From Quillaja saponaria (lineage: Eukaryota > Streptophyta > Magnoliopsida > Fabales > Quillajaceae): 64,000 nt of DNA. The notes beneath the pieces were generated by a model. It had not been told where the DNA came from, searched no databases, and saw only the letters and a list, made by a program, of their open reading frames with translations. Made by a program: the position numbers and the translations under genes. Where the stretch lies: NCBI GenBank assembly GCA_029379385.1, contig CM055610.1:18439422-18503421 (forward strand), written 5' to 3'. This document shows, piece by piece, positions 34,801 to 47,465 of this stretch (the first letter of the stretch is position 1; every line of letters starts with the position of its first letter).

Positions 34801-37800
34801 CCACTAGAGGAGTAGTGCCATTGAGAAACCATATACAGTATTGATCTAATATTGACAATAAATATCTTCAATTGTTTGATTTTCTGGTATTATTGCTTTG
34901 TCCCTGACTTACATTGCTACAGAATTGGTGTTCTTATATTACGGCTTACAGCAATTTTATATTTCCTTTTGTTATGTAAATATCACACCTAGGATTTTCA
35001 GCTCTTGAAGGTCCTTTTAGGTTTCTTATCTATATTTTTCTCTAGATTATAGGAATCAAACAAGCTTAAAATTTGTTGTTAACCTCGCAGCTCCAGAATC
35101 TGCATCGGGCTTCAAGATTTCCCTATTGACTACTGTCTTATTTTCATGGGAGACGTGTTTCTATCTGATTATCTTCATGATAGTGGAGTTTTGGAAATAT
35201 ATTAAAAAATTGAAGGACAAGGAGTGATTACTGTTAGGATAAGTGGTAGCTTGCTTACTTCTTCTTTTTTTAAACTATTTGTATTGGAATCATCTGTAGA
35301 ACTTACTCAATTTTCCAGAATCTGTAAAAAAAAAATTCTGAAGGTAGGCTAGCATTCTAGTTAAAGATTCTGATCAACTTATTGTGGGATGTGCTTTTAA
35401 TTGAGTAAGTTTTGAAGATCAGTTCTTCAAAATGTACTCCGTGAACCAAAATTTCAGAAAAAGAAGTTGTTATGCTAGTATTCTGGATGCAATTTTGAAC
35501 AACTTATTGCAGGATCCACTTGTAACTAAGGGACCCACACTTGTTCCACTGCTTGGTATAGATGTTTGGGAGCATGCATACTACTTACAGGTAAAATGAT
35601 TTTATAATTGAGAAGTGCAGTTCCTATATGCTTTGAACAACTTTATCTGCCTTCTTTTAGATCTAATGGTTGCGTGAAATTGTAAATTGTAAATTGCAAA
35701 GAGCAAATATAGCATTGTTAAATTCCTTCAAATTTAGAAAAACTGGAGCATAGTTTTATTTCTTCTACAAATTGTGCTTCAGTCGTTGTTGTAGTGGTTG
35801 TTAAATTAAATAGAATGAGAAAAATGATTGTGAGCTGGTTGGTTAATCAAAGCCTACACATATAACATTTATTTATCGTAAACAATAAAACATAAACTTT
35901 CACATCTAAGTAATGTGATACTCAATAATACATTACTATAATGTTTCTAACACTCCTTAAGATGAAGCTTATAGTGGTTAATCTTGTACAAGTAAAAACT
36001 CAATTATCAATCTCAACAGCCTCCTCACTTATAACAACCGAAGAGTAATATGTCAAGTTTTAATCCACTTGATGAACATACTGGTGAATAGTGCCTGTGA
36101 ACAAGACTGTTTAATAATGTGTGAACGGTGCCTTGTGAATAGTGCACATGAGGATTTTCCAAAAAAATAAAAAGAACGTTGTTGGAAAGAGACATGGCAG
36201 AATTTTTTGAAAAAATAAAAGAGCACCGCTAGAAAGAGACACATCAAGAAAGTTCATGCATAAACAGGCTTGAAAATGAGAGGAGTGGAGCTGTCCTTAA
36301 CTAGGGTAGAAATAACTAGGCGTAAAAAGATGAAATAACTAGCTTGAAAAGATGGTTGGTTGCAAAGCCTTTTTTTTTTTTTTCTTTTTTCCTTGTGGTG
36401 GCTAGAGAAAGAAAGAGCGGATTAGAGATTTTTGAAATCAATTTTTTTTTTTTCTTTTTCTTTTTCTTCATGTGGTGGTTAGAGAGAAGGAAGGAGGGGA
36501 TTAGAGATTTTGGAAATCAGACCAAGATAGGGAATGAGTTTCCCGCTTTGATATTATCTTAAATAAAATAAAATGAGTAAAAAGGTTGTGTGCTTGATTG
36601 GTTAATCAAAGCATACACCTGTGATCTTTATTTATGGTAAACAACAAAACATAGACTTTCACATCTAAGCAATGTGATACCGAATATTATATTCCTAACA
36701 GTAGTAAATGAGAGGGCGAGCCTTGGCGCAACGGTAAGTTGTTCCTTTGGTGACCTGTAGGTCACAGGGTTAAAAAGCGTGGAAACAGCCTCTTTGCAGA
36801 AATGTAAGGGAAAAGCTGCGTACATGTGCGCCCACCTCTCCCTACCCCCGCAATAGTCGGGGATCACTTTGTGTACCGGGTGAGCCCTTTTTTTTTTTTT
36901 TTATAGCAGTGGTAAATGGTTAATGTAAAATAACAAATTTATTTCAGTGATTAAGATTTTGTGAAAGAAAAAAAATGTTCCCTGCATTGGCTGGGAAAGA
37001 GTAAGGGAGGGAGGTGGAGGGTCTAGGATGAGGAGCTGAAGCTGCCCAAATGAAAAAAAAAAAAAATCAAAATTTGTGGGATCAATACCATTATGTGTAA
37101 AGCTATGATATTTTAGGAAATGGGTTTTCCATTGACAGGATGTAGTCTGAGCTACTTGTAAAATATGAGGGATATATTTACTTCCTGGGTGTCTCAGAAG
37201 ATAAACAAAGAGGGAAAAAACTGACATAATACTACTTGATAGAGGCTTGTGCACTACTAATTTACATATAGACTAATATTGAACTTCATCCACAGGACCA
37301 CAACTTACCTTTCATTCTTAAATTATGGGTGAAAAGAGAATCTAATTCATAATTTTGTACTTTAAACTAAATCTTTTTAGACTATATGCTATATAAACCA
37401 TCATTATCACATAGGATTGTTTTTTGGCCTTGGTACATCCCTAAAATGACCTTGTAAAATAAACAATAACTTCTTGTTGAACCCTTATGTTTTTGTACAT
37501 CTTGAATCAACCAGCCTCAAGATATTGCTATACTTTTATTTCTTGTATTTGGATCCTCTAGAGTTCTTGTAAACTCTAGAGTGGTAAAGTTTGTTAGGTC
37601 CTGACCATTGGGCATTCATGAATGGTCAAAATGTTGCCACATAAGTCATTTAATGAAAAACTCGAAACTCGTTGTTTGGCAAGTTTAATTCATTACTAGT
37701 ATTATTATTGTTTTCACTTTGAGGGACAAAATTGTGTACCTGGCTTGGGGTTTCGGCAGTGGGCAATTCTCGCCAGAATTTAAGGCCATCTGGATTGTGC

Positions 37801-38978
37801 CTTGCACGACGGCACGAATTTTCTTGGTTTCAATGTTCTTAACAGGAGGGGAATTTTATTTCTCTCTCTACGCCCCAAACAGAGACACTTCTAGCTAGAG
37901 TGCGACAACTTAAGAGAGTAAGTTTAGGGAGAGTGATTCTGCCACCAATTGATGTGGGGATCAGATTGGTGTCCAGTAAGCATTGTCGGAAATTGACCAC
38001 TAGGTTGTGGGAATGTCGCTAGGTGCCAAAACCCCACAACTAGTACCAAAAGAATATTAAAAGAATAACTGAATCTAGTGAAACAATGACTTTCAAGCTT
38101 TTTCATTTATGCTTTATGTGGCAACATCTTGATTGATCATGAATGTGCAATGATCAGGGTTTACTAATTCTACGGCTCTACCCCTCTAGAGTTCCTTGCT
38201 CTAGAGGATCCAAATCCTCATTTCTCTTTTGCACACGAGAGTTGCTCACCAGCTCTTATTAGTATTTATTTTCATTGAAAGGTTCATCAATACGTGTGAC
38301 TGATCTTGCCTTCATAATTACACACTGTATACAGCAGTAAGTTTGCCAATCCTTTTGATTGAACTCTTAAACCCATGTCTATGAGATACTGGAGGACTGC
38401 ACCACAGTATCATCTAAAAGAGCAAACATTATTATTAAATTAAATTATTTTGAAACTCTAATAATGAAAACTAGAAGAATGGGAGATTATTCTTCTCAGA
38501 TTTGGAGATGCTTTACATGTGTTATGAAAACTTCATTGCCTTTTTGGAAAGTGGTAAACAGTTCTTAGGTTTTTCTCTATGTGGCTTCAGTTAAAACATG
38601 CAGGTCATCAATTTATTTCACAGATGCTGATTAGAAATTTTTTTTAAAAAAATCTGCTAATTACTGTAAAATGAAAAAATAACTGATCTGTATATAGAAT
38701 AATGAATCTCATAATTTCATATTTTTGTATAGATTGATTGCTAAAATACCAAATCCTCTCTTCTCCATCCTCTCTTGTCACTTGCATTAATGTGTCTTCT
38801 AGATTAGCTTGGAAAACAGATCTTTTTAACACTTCTCAGTTTTAGAATTTTCCCTAAAATATTCTCTTGTTTTTTCATCTTGCAGTACAAGAATGTCAGA
38901 CCAGATTACTTGAAGAACATATGGACTGTTATTAACTGGAAATATGCGAGTGAAGTGTATGAGAAAGAATCCCCATGA
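31809..38978 (+). CDS. MSD1: Manganese superoxide dismutase, mitochondrial
   Basis: Six exons, 31809-32130, 34274-34320, 34397-34522, 34661-34717, 35513-35590 and 38886-38978, give 240 aa. The enzyme converts superoxide to oxygen and hydrogen peroxide in the mitochondrial matrix. The first 35 or so residues, rich in Arg, Leu and Ser, fit a mitochondrial presequence; the mature protein starts near [18 protein letters not shown]. Metal ligands are visible: His64 in [10 protein letters not shown], His112 in HINHSIFW, and Asp201 and His205 in [24 protein letters not shown] has the Gly-rich pattern typical of the Mn type. The length is close to the usual 230-240. Introns 1 (2.1 kb) and 5 (3.3 kb) are swollen by duplications and mobile elements without harming the reading frame. 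Confidence 0.96.
32239..33505. repeat. Tandem duplication of about 0.68 kb in MSD1 intron 1
   Basis: The block starting TTAGTACTGTTTAAT at about 32246 recurs at about 32923, a shift of 677 bases. Shared landmarks include AGTCAGTTGCATA, GAAAGGGAAGCACAA and TTGACTAGGCTTGA. The second copy lacks about 80 bases found in the first (about 32600-32690). Many single differences show that the duplication is old. Confidence 0.88.
35791..36705 (-). mobile_element. TRIM-like small LTR element in MSD1 intron 5
   Basis: Two direct repeats of roughly 145-155 bp (about 35796-35952 and 36550-36700) share GGTTAATCAAAGC, ACTTTCACATCTAAG and an end CTAACA. On the reverse strand the left repeat begins TGTTAGAAAC and is preceded by CTTAAGGAG, like a polypurine tract. 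The flanks share GTAGT (35791-35795 and 36701-36705), a plausible target duplication. TAATATCAAAGC (36556-36545, reverse strand) may be a decayed primer site. The interior of about 600 bp has no coding frame. Terminal limits are uncertain by a few bases. Confidence 0.55.
36715..36902 (+). mobile_element. Au-type tRNA-derived SINE
   Basis: The head GAGCCTTGGCGCAACGGTAA carries a polymerase III A-box-like stretch; GGTCACAGGGTTAAAAAGCG is a worn B-box region; then GGAAACAGCCTCTTTGCAGA, a GCTGCGTACA stretch, and a tail ending in a T run at 36888-36902. This is the layout I know for the widespread plant Au SINE. Flanking AGTAGTAAATG (36700-36710) and AGTGGTAAATG (36908-36918) look like an 11-base target duplication with one mismatch. 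It lies in MSD1 intron 5, same strand as the gene. Confidence 0.85.
37547..38219. mobile_element. Fold-back MITE with about 120-bp inverted termini
   Basis: The left end begins ATTTGGATCCTCTAGAG and the right end reads CTCTAGAGGATCCAAAT. The inverted similarity continues inward through GACCATTGGGCATTCATGAA and ATGTTGCCACATAA on the left against their counterparts on the right (about 38099-38160). The long termini and lack of coding capacity suggest a Mutator-like or other fold-back MITE. The flanking ATTTCTTGT and ATTTCTCTT might be a worn 9-base target duplication. It lies in MSD1 intron 5. Confidence 0.65.
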
Positions 38979-41100
38979 AAGTGCTGCTTGAGATGGGATG
39001 GCGACTATTACAGCATGTCAGATTAGAGATTGAATAAAATGATGTATTGTGACAGATGAGGGATAGTTGTTACCGCTGGTGTTGTTGGATAACCAAAGTA
39101 TATGATGTATAAAAAATTTGAGCTTATAGTTGAAAGCTTTTTGTCCATTTTTACCTGTGAATCTATGATAAAGATGCTGCCTTTTGTTCGCTGAAGTAAT
39201 GTTTGGCTTTGTTATTATGCCCGTCATGCAATGGTCTGTTGGGATGTTTTGATAATTGAAGTGGTATTGTGCTTGTGAAACCCTTGATTGTCGTGAGTCT
39301 GCTCGTTTTACACCGTGTCTGTTCCCAACCATGCGTTATAGTTCTCATGAGAGCACATTGAGCTGTTCAATTCTGGATTGCTGCTTGACATCTGGTAAGA
39401 CAAAGACATTCTGATGATTGCTCTGCAAAATCTGCAGGGAAGCTTGGGTTGTATTGGCATGACTTGCTAAGGCAGAACTGTATGGCATGATGTTGTGATA
39501 GTATCAAGAGATTGGGCATGGGATAGTTTTAGTTTTAACTAAGGAAAATTGTTAATCAAGAATATTTTAGTCTCTTTATTTTCTTATACATTAATTATGT
39601 TGTCTGCATATTATTATTTTATACGTAAGTAAATGGGACGGTGACTGCCTGGGGGGCTCTAATGGAGAGGGGAAGATGAGGGTAAAATTCCCATGCAATC
39701 ACACGCTTAAGCTGCTTTTGTCGATGAACTAACAACTAAATAAAATTATAATTTTAAATTTATGTTAGAGTATTTATTAGATTCACCAATAAGGCAAGGC
39801 CAGATTTGATTCCATAATTATCTTTTCATTGGTACGCATTGTAGTGTTGAAATGCCCATTCTAAGGTAAGATTTCTCGTTTCAACTTCAATAAAATGGTT
39901 ACTTATTGTTTTAGTTCATGAAAATTATGTCTTTTTTTTTTTTATCATTGAGAGATTATTATTTTTAATTATGTCATATATAATTTAATTGTTTTTAAAG
40001 ATAAATTATTTTTTTCTATTTTAACCCTTCAAGATTTAATTTTTATAAAATCACATTCTTAATGATATGAGAGATTTTTGTTTCAGAAAAAAAAAAAAAT
40101 AAATAAAATTTCTAACGATTAAGTTAATACTCATATGACTCTTTTTTTTTCTTTTTTAATATTCAATTTTTTCTTCATCTCAATTTAATAATATATTAGG
40201 TACTTTTGTTATATTTCATCTCAATTTAATAATTTTGATTTAATTAAGAATCAAATTAAAAAATAACGGTGATGGACCAAACTAAATTAGTCTTTGAGGG
40301 TCTTATAAAAAAAGTAATTTTTCAAGAACTAAAATAGAAAATTATGTAATCTAGAAGGATTAAAATAGTAAATAAATTAATAATATAATTATATAAAATA
40401 AACAATTAGAGAAAATAAATAATAATAATATAAATTATATAAATTATGAAAAATATATAAATAAATATTTACATAAAAATAATATAGAATAGATAAGGAA
40501 ACTAAATATGAATCAGTGAAAAAAATTAACCTAGTTAAGTAATATTAAAATACAAATACAAATACAAATAAATAAATAAAAATAAAATATCAAAGAAAAA
40601 ACATTATACTTTTTAGTGTTGACAGAAAAAGTTAATTCTCTTTTAAAAAATTGTGATTTGCAAACATTGTTTTTCATTATTCTTTTAATTTCGAATTTTA
40701 TCATGTTCTTAGAAATAGTTATTAATTTAATTTTGACTCATATTCTATTTCAAATTTAATAATATCATTATTATCATTAAACTAATTTGATGATGTTAAA
40801 GTCAAATGTATCTTTTAATATTAAGACAATAATATATTTATTTTTTTGAAAAAAATTCTTAGTTTCTAGAGTTTAGATTAAATTACAAAATTATTTTCAA
40901 ATTCATAACAAGGTTGGTGTAGATTATAAAAAAAAAAATGGAGGTCAATGTAACATATCAATATAAAGTTGGAGTATTTACTCATTTCTTTTTGTTGACT
41001 AGCTTGAGTCCTAATGAGAAAAAAAAGTTTCAAAGGTACGGGGATAAATTGAAAGTACCATAAAACTAGAAGGTGTATTATTCTTAACCCGCTAAGAATG
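38979..41100. other. MSD1 3' UTR and AT-rich intergenic region
   Basis: AATAAA at 39033-39038 is a candidate poly(A) signal of MSD1. Beyond about 39700 the DNA is very AT-rich with A and T runs and no coding signal or clear element. Confidence 0.6.
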
Positions 41101-41147
41101 TTGGGCCCCTCTCCCTTATAAAGCCCGATAGACTACCAAACCCTAAC
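41101..41147 (+). promoter_or_regulatory. Ribosomal-protein promoter: site II, TATA and telo-box
   Basis: TTGGGCCC (41101-41108) matches the site II core TGGGCC bound by TCP factors; TATAAA lies at 41117-41122; AAACCCTAA (41138-41146) is a telo-box. This set is typical of plant ribosomal-protein and other growth-linked genes, so expression in dividing cells is expected. Confidence 0.8.
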
Positions 41148-41226
41148 ACTTATCTTCAACAGAAGTAGCAGAAACCCTGGTTAGAGCCGACGAGCTCAAG
41201 AGCTTCAGATCTCGATTGGAAACTGA

Positions 41227-43199
<1,973 letters not shown>

Positions 43200-43299
43200 G
43201 ATTTATATCTTCCGGATTTTCAAACTCTGTCGGCGCATTAAAATGCTGAAATGCATACTATCTATATTTTCTTGTGCTTGATTAGTTGCTTTGAGTTTC

Positions 43300-45120
43300 A
43301 AGAAATTTCAGTTTTGTTTAGAAAGATATTAGTCTTTTTATGTTATTTTAAACATTTGAGGAGTTAATATTTCTCTGCTTGCTATCTATTGTGTTGATGT
43401 GAATGCATCTTGAAAATTGTTTATTTGTTTATTAAAATTTGATCGGAAATATATTTTAGTCAATTTTCCAAATAAAAGGACATAGGCAAATAAATTTCAA
43501 AAGAAAATCTAACAAGTATACAATAAAATGTCAAACTAAAAAGTATATAATGAAATGTCAAACTGGATAGTCTTTTTTGTTTTTTTTGCATCTTGTGTTT
43601 GTTCCAATGATATTAAAACCTCTTTGTGTGCTAAGCGATAATTTGGGCATTAGTTAAAACTTATTAGAGGATGGTTTGGGCAATGGGCATTGGTAATGGT
43701 AAGGATCTTAGAAGTCTTAAGGTTATCTTTTGTTGATAAAAAAAAAAAAAATACAAATAAATTGGAATCATTTCAGGGTGATCCTCTATTCCTAAACTTG
43801 GAAATCGATGTCCAATTATGAATTATAGACGGTCGGTCTTCTTTTTTAAATTTTTTTGTACCATGTGCTTGAAGTCCAACTCAGATCAGTGGATTTAGGG
43901 GCATTTATTTAAATATTTTTTTTTCCACTCAAACGTACACCTGGCACATAATAATATATTTTTTAGCTCAAACATACACGTGGCACATAATAAAATAATT
44001 GAATGAATTAGACTTAAAGAAAATATTGCAAACAAGCTAAAAATTTTGAGAAAAAATTGACAGAAGGAAAAAATTTTAAAACGAAATTGACTAAAGTATA
44101 TTATCCGTAAATGTTATTTGGTTAATGAAGTATAATTTTATTTTATTTTTGAAAAGTATTTTGGATTTTTTTAAGAAAATATAAAGTTAAAAGTAAAAAT
44201 AAGGCAAAATGAGGATCTCTAAAATATTATATTTTTATTAATTTTGTTTTAAAAATATTTTTTTCATCAATTTTGTCCTAAAACTTTTCTAAACATTTGT
44301 AATATCTTTTTCAACTCTAATACCAGTTAATATTTTAGATGGAGAATGCTAATATGATTTAAAATATTTACTTGACTGTCACATATATATTGAGTTGGCA
44401 AAAAAAATAAATTATATTCAAAGCATCGCTTTTTGTCAATTTTCACATACAAGTATGAGGTTTTTTTTTTTTAATGTCGTTCTAACACTATCATTTTGTT
44501 ATCAATTCGTCATAAAAATTATTTTTCCTCTCTTACTTTCTAAAAAAAATCTAAAAATATTATTTAATTGCTCTAATTTTTTAAAATGTTCTAATCATTA
44601 TTTGGCTTAAAACAATCATTTTGTTGTCAATTTCATACTAAAATTATTTTACATTCCTTTCTTAAAAAAATCTAAAAATATTATCAAATTGCTCTAATTT
44701 TTTAAATATTTTAATCATCACAAATCTTAATTTTATGATTTTAGAAAAAGGTGTTGAAACTTGAAAATAGTGGTGACAGAATATACATGAAATGAGTAAA
44801 AAACAAAAAAATTACTATCTTAGCATATATGTGACAAAAAAATTAAAATATATTAAGCTACACCAGAAATTTTTATTCAAAATATTAATGGTATTATATT
44901 TGATAAAAATTTGACAAATAATTTAATAATTTAGGGCGAAATTTGACAGAAAAATATTTTTAGGACGAAATTTATAAATAGATAATACTTTGGAGATAGA
45001 TTATCTAAATGTTATTAGTTTCTAAGAAGTACGAGGATGTACAATATTTTTCCTTATTGTATTCATTGCAGTCGTCAAAAAGTGTGGTACACGTGTGCTG
45101 TATACATTTTTTAAATAACA
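43300..45120. other. AT-rich intergenic region after S26
   Basis: No gene seen. Near 43925-43990 two adjacent units share CTCAAACxTACACxTGGCAC and CATAATAA. Further right are a diverged tandem repeat (listed separately) and repeated lines of ATTTT/GACAAAATT type, suggesting old transposon debris that I cannot classify. Confidence 0.55.
44490..44717. repeat. Diverged two-copy tandem repeat, about 120-bp unit
   Basis: Both copies contain ATCATTTTGTT, AATCTAAAAATATTAT and TTGCTCTAATTTTTTAAA in the same order, at about 44490-44597 and 44611-44717. Confidence 0.75.
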
Positions 45121-45410
45121 AAAAAAACAAAGGGATTCACAAGGAGCCTGTTGTTTCCAGGCTGAATCCAAATCCGATAACTCCTGCGGCGGTGCCTCCT
45201 TGGACCTCTTCTTCTTCAACCTTTTCCGGTGAGGAACGAAGAGTGAGCTTCAAGAGAAGCCGTTGCAAGACTCTGACTCTTCCCTGAAGATGGTCGATCT
45301 TGTAAAGGGGAACTGGCAGTGGGGTATTGACGTTTCTGACAGTGAATCTTCGCCGGTGACGCCGCTTGGAGACATCGACTGGAGATTGAGGAATGAGAGG
45401 TAAAGGGTTG
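45120..45410 (+). other. Probable 5' UTR exon of the nucleotidyltransferase gene, with upstream ORFs
   Basis: Less AT-rich than its surroundings. One open frame ends with a TGA at 45285-45287; another begins with ATG at 45289 (MVDLVKGNWQWGIDVSDSES and on) and reaches a good splice donor AGAG/GTAAAG at about 45401. Joined to the acceptor TTCTTCCCAG near 47438 this second frame stops after two codons, before the main ATG at 47466. It is therefore best read as a leader exon with uORFs, though a separate small gene cannot be excluded. Confidence 0.4.
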
Positions 45411-47465
45411 AATATTAGTGGGAATTCGTTTCTCTTCCTAATTATTTAAGGTATTTACAGCCCCTGCTTTGAAGTCTTGGTAAAACCCAATTTTTTAATA
45501 TTATAACTTGTTCTTTCTATTTCTATTTCCCGCCAAATCCAGTAGAGAATTAGTAATGGAACTGGGTATAAAATTATAACTTTGCGTTCCAAAATTCTGT
45601 CACCCGGAATTTAATATAAGATTATGAACAAAAGAGCAGCTTGAATTGATCCGACTGGATCTGATGTAATTGAGGGACAAAAGAAACTGATTCTTCGGAC
45701 TGGCATAGGTGGGAGATGAAGAAATCTCCAGTAGAGTTGTCCCCCTCCCTTTCCGGACTTCCTTATTAACACAAAAAGAAAAAGAAAAAAAACACTCTGA
45801 TTTGGACGAGTTGAGTTGGCAAGCAAAGTCAGTCTGTTGTTTTAGATAGAATTTAGTAAATATCTAACATTTCCCTTCTTGTTCTTGTTTTTATTCTTTT
45901 ATCTCGTTCTTTCTTTCTTTCTTTTTTTTACTTGGGTATGGAGGTTCAAGTATGACCAGGTTATGAACCAACCAAGTTTGAGATTTGGGTTTCTTTCTTT
46001 GAAAATTCAATTTTGTGTGGTTTGTTATAGTTTATTGGATACTAGTCCGGGGTATTTTATAAGCGCCTATGTGAATTCCGAATGTCTATGTAATTATAAA
46101 CCTACAGATACTAGTCATATATATTTCAGATTGTAGCATCTAAAGCAATAAAGTTCTAACCACTATAAGGAATATCTTCCTTTATACTTACCCAATGGGT
46201 AAATTCTCCAAAATACTTGTCCTTTGTATATATTCGTGTGGCATGCATCCTTGCCCATTGAAGGGTCCACGTGATATTCTTTTTGGTTAATCTTACATGG
46301 AAATCCAATTGCTGTTTACTTACTTGATTTGGTAAATATAGCATAGTCAACAATGAAATCACATGATGAAATCATAGAGTGGTTTTGAATTTCTGGAAAC
46401 ACTTGGAAAATTTTATATGTGCCTCTGTAAATTGTAGTCGATAATCGATATCTGTACTGGGGAGACAATTGGCTCTGATATTAGGCTAGAAAACTAAAAC
46501 TAAATCTTTGCGTGGTCATTGAAATTAACAATTGTATTGAGGTTGGATAAGATGAGATTTTATATTAAAGAGGGTTGCCATATTTATAGTTTACTAATAT
46601 GAATTAGTCTACATAATAATGAGGAAAGAAAAAAAGTGAGAAAGTAAAATGCATTAAATGCTGCAATTAATTATTTTTTGTTTTTGAGATGGATAGCCTA
46701 ATACTATACAATTATAATGCTATTGTTTAGTATTCTACCCTGTGTTGGTTCATAAATGTAGAAGAAATCACTGTGTTAAGAAAAACTCTCCAACTTTGAG
46801 AAAATTGAGGTGGTAAGGCCTGATTAAGATCCCTTTCTTCGGAAGTAGCTATCCATTCAACTTATGTATTCACAATTTCTGTTGTCGTTTTCTGTTCTTC
46901 AACTATATTTCGCCAAAGCAGCTTTTGTTTTGTTTATAGTATTTTCAATAGATTTATTACTGTTGTTCTCTTTTTCTCTCTCTTCTATGGATAAAGAGTC
47001 GTTCCCTTTGAATGATCCAGTGTGTCAAAACCTCAAATGATTATTGCACCATTTGTTGCTTCACTAAAATTATAGATCGTTTTATTAAGTCACTACAATT
47101 TCATTGAAATTGATTACTACTCTTTTGCTTTAAATCATACAAAATTCTCTATAGACATCTGCAGCAGACACGCGTCTGATTTTTTATCGATGTCATGCCT
47201 GATCAATTATTGTTTACGGCTATGCAAACCGTTTCCATATCTTACCCTAAAACTTTTATCCTCTCTCCTCAGGGGCTGTTCTAACCAGTGACTTTGAAAA
47301 TTCCATTTCTGTTTCCCCCAATTTCAATTTGTTTGGAACTGATTTGTCTTTGGAGGACCTTTATGCTAAGTTATATGCAGTAGCTGCAATCATCACTGGA
47401 GATCGTGTTTTTGTTGTTGGCTAGGTTTTCTTCCCAGGAGATAGAAGTTCCAGTAATTGCGGTTC

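Noticed and set aside
36715..36790. A possible tRNA gene from the polymerase III boxes.
   Set aside because: The A box is followed by a poor B box, no cloverleaf can be closed, and the body matches the Au SINE layout with a T tail and target duplication.
37551..38210. GGATCCTCTAGAG at both ends of the intron element equals part of a common cloning-vector polylinker.
   Set aside because: It occurs as two inverted copies embedded in about 120 bases of further inverted similarity with mutations, and no other vector sequence is present, so it belongs to the MITE termini.
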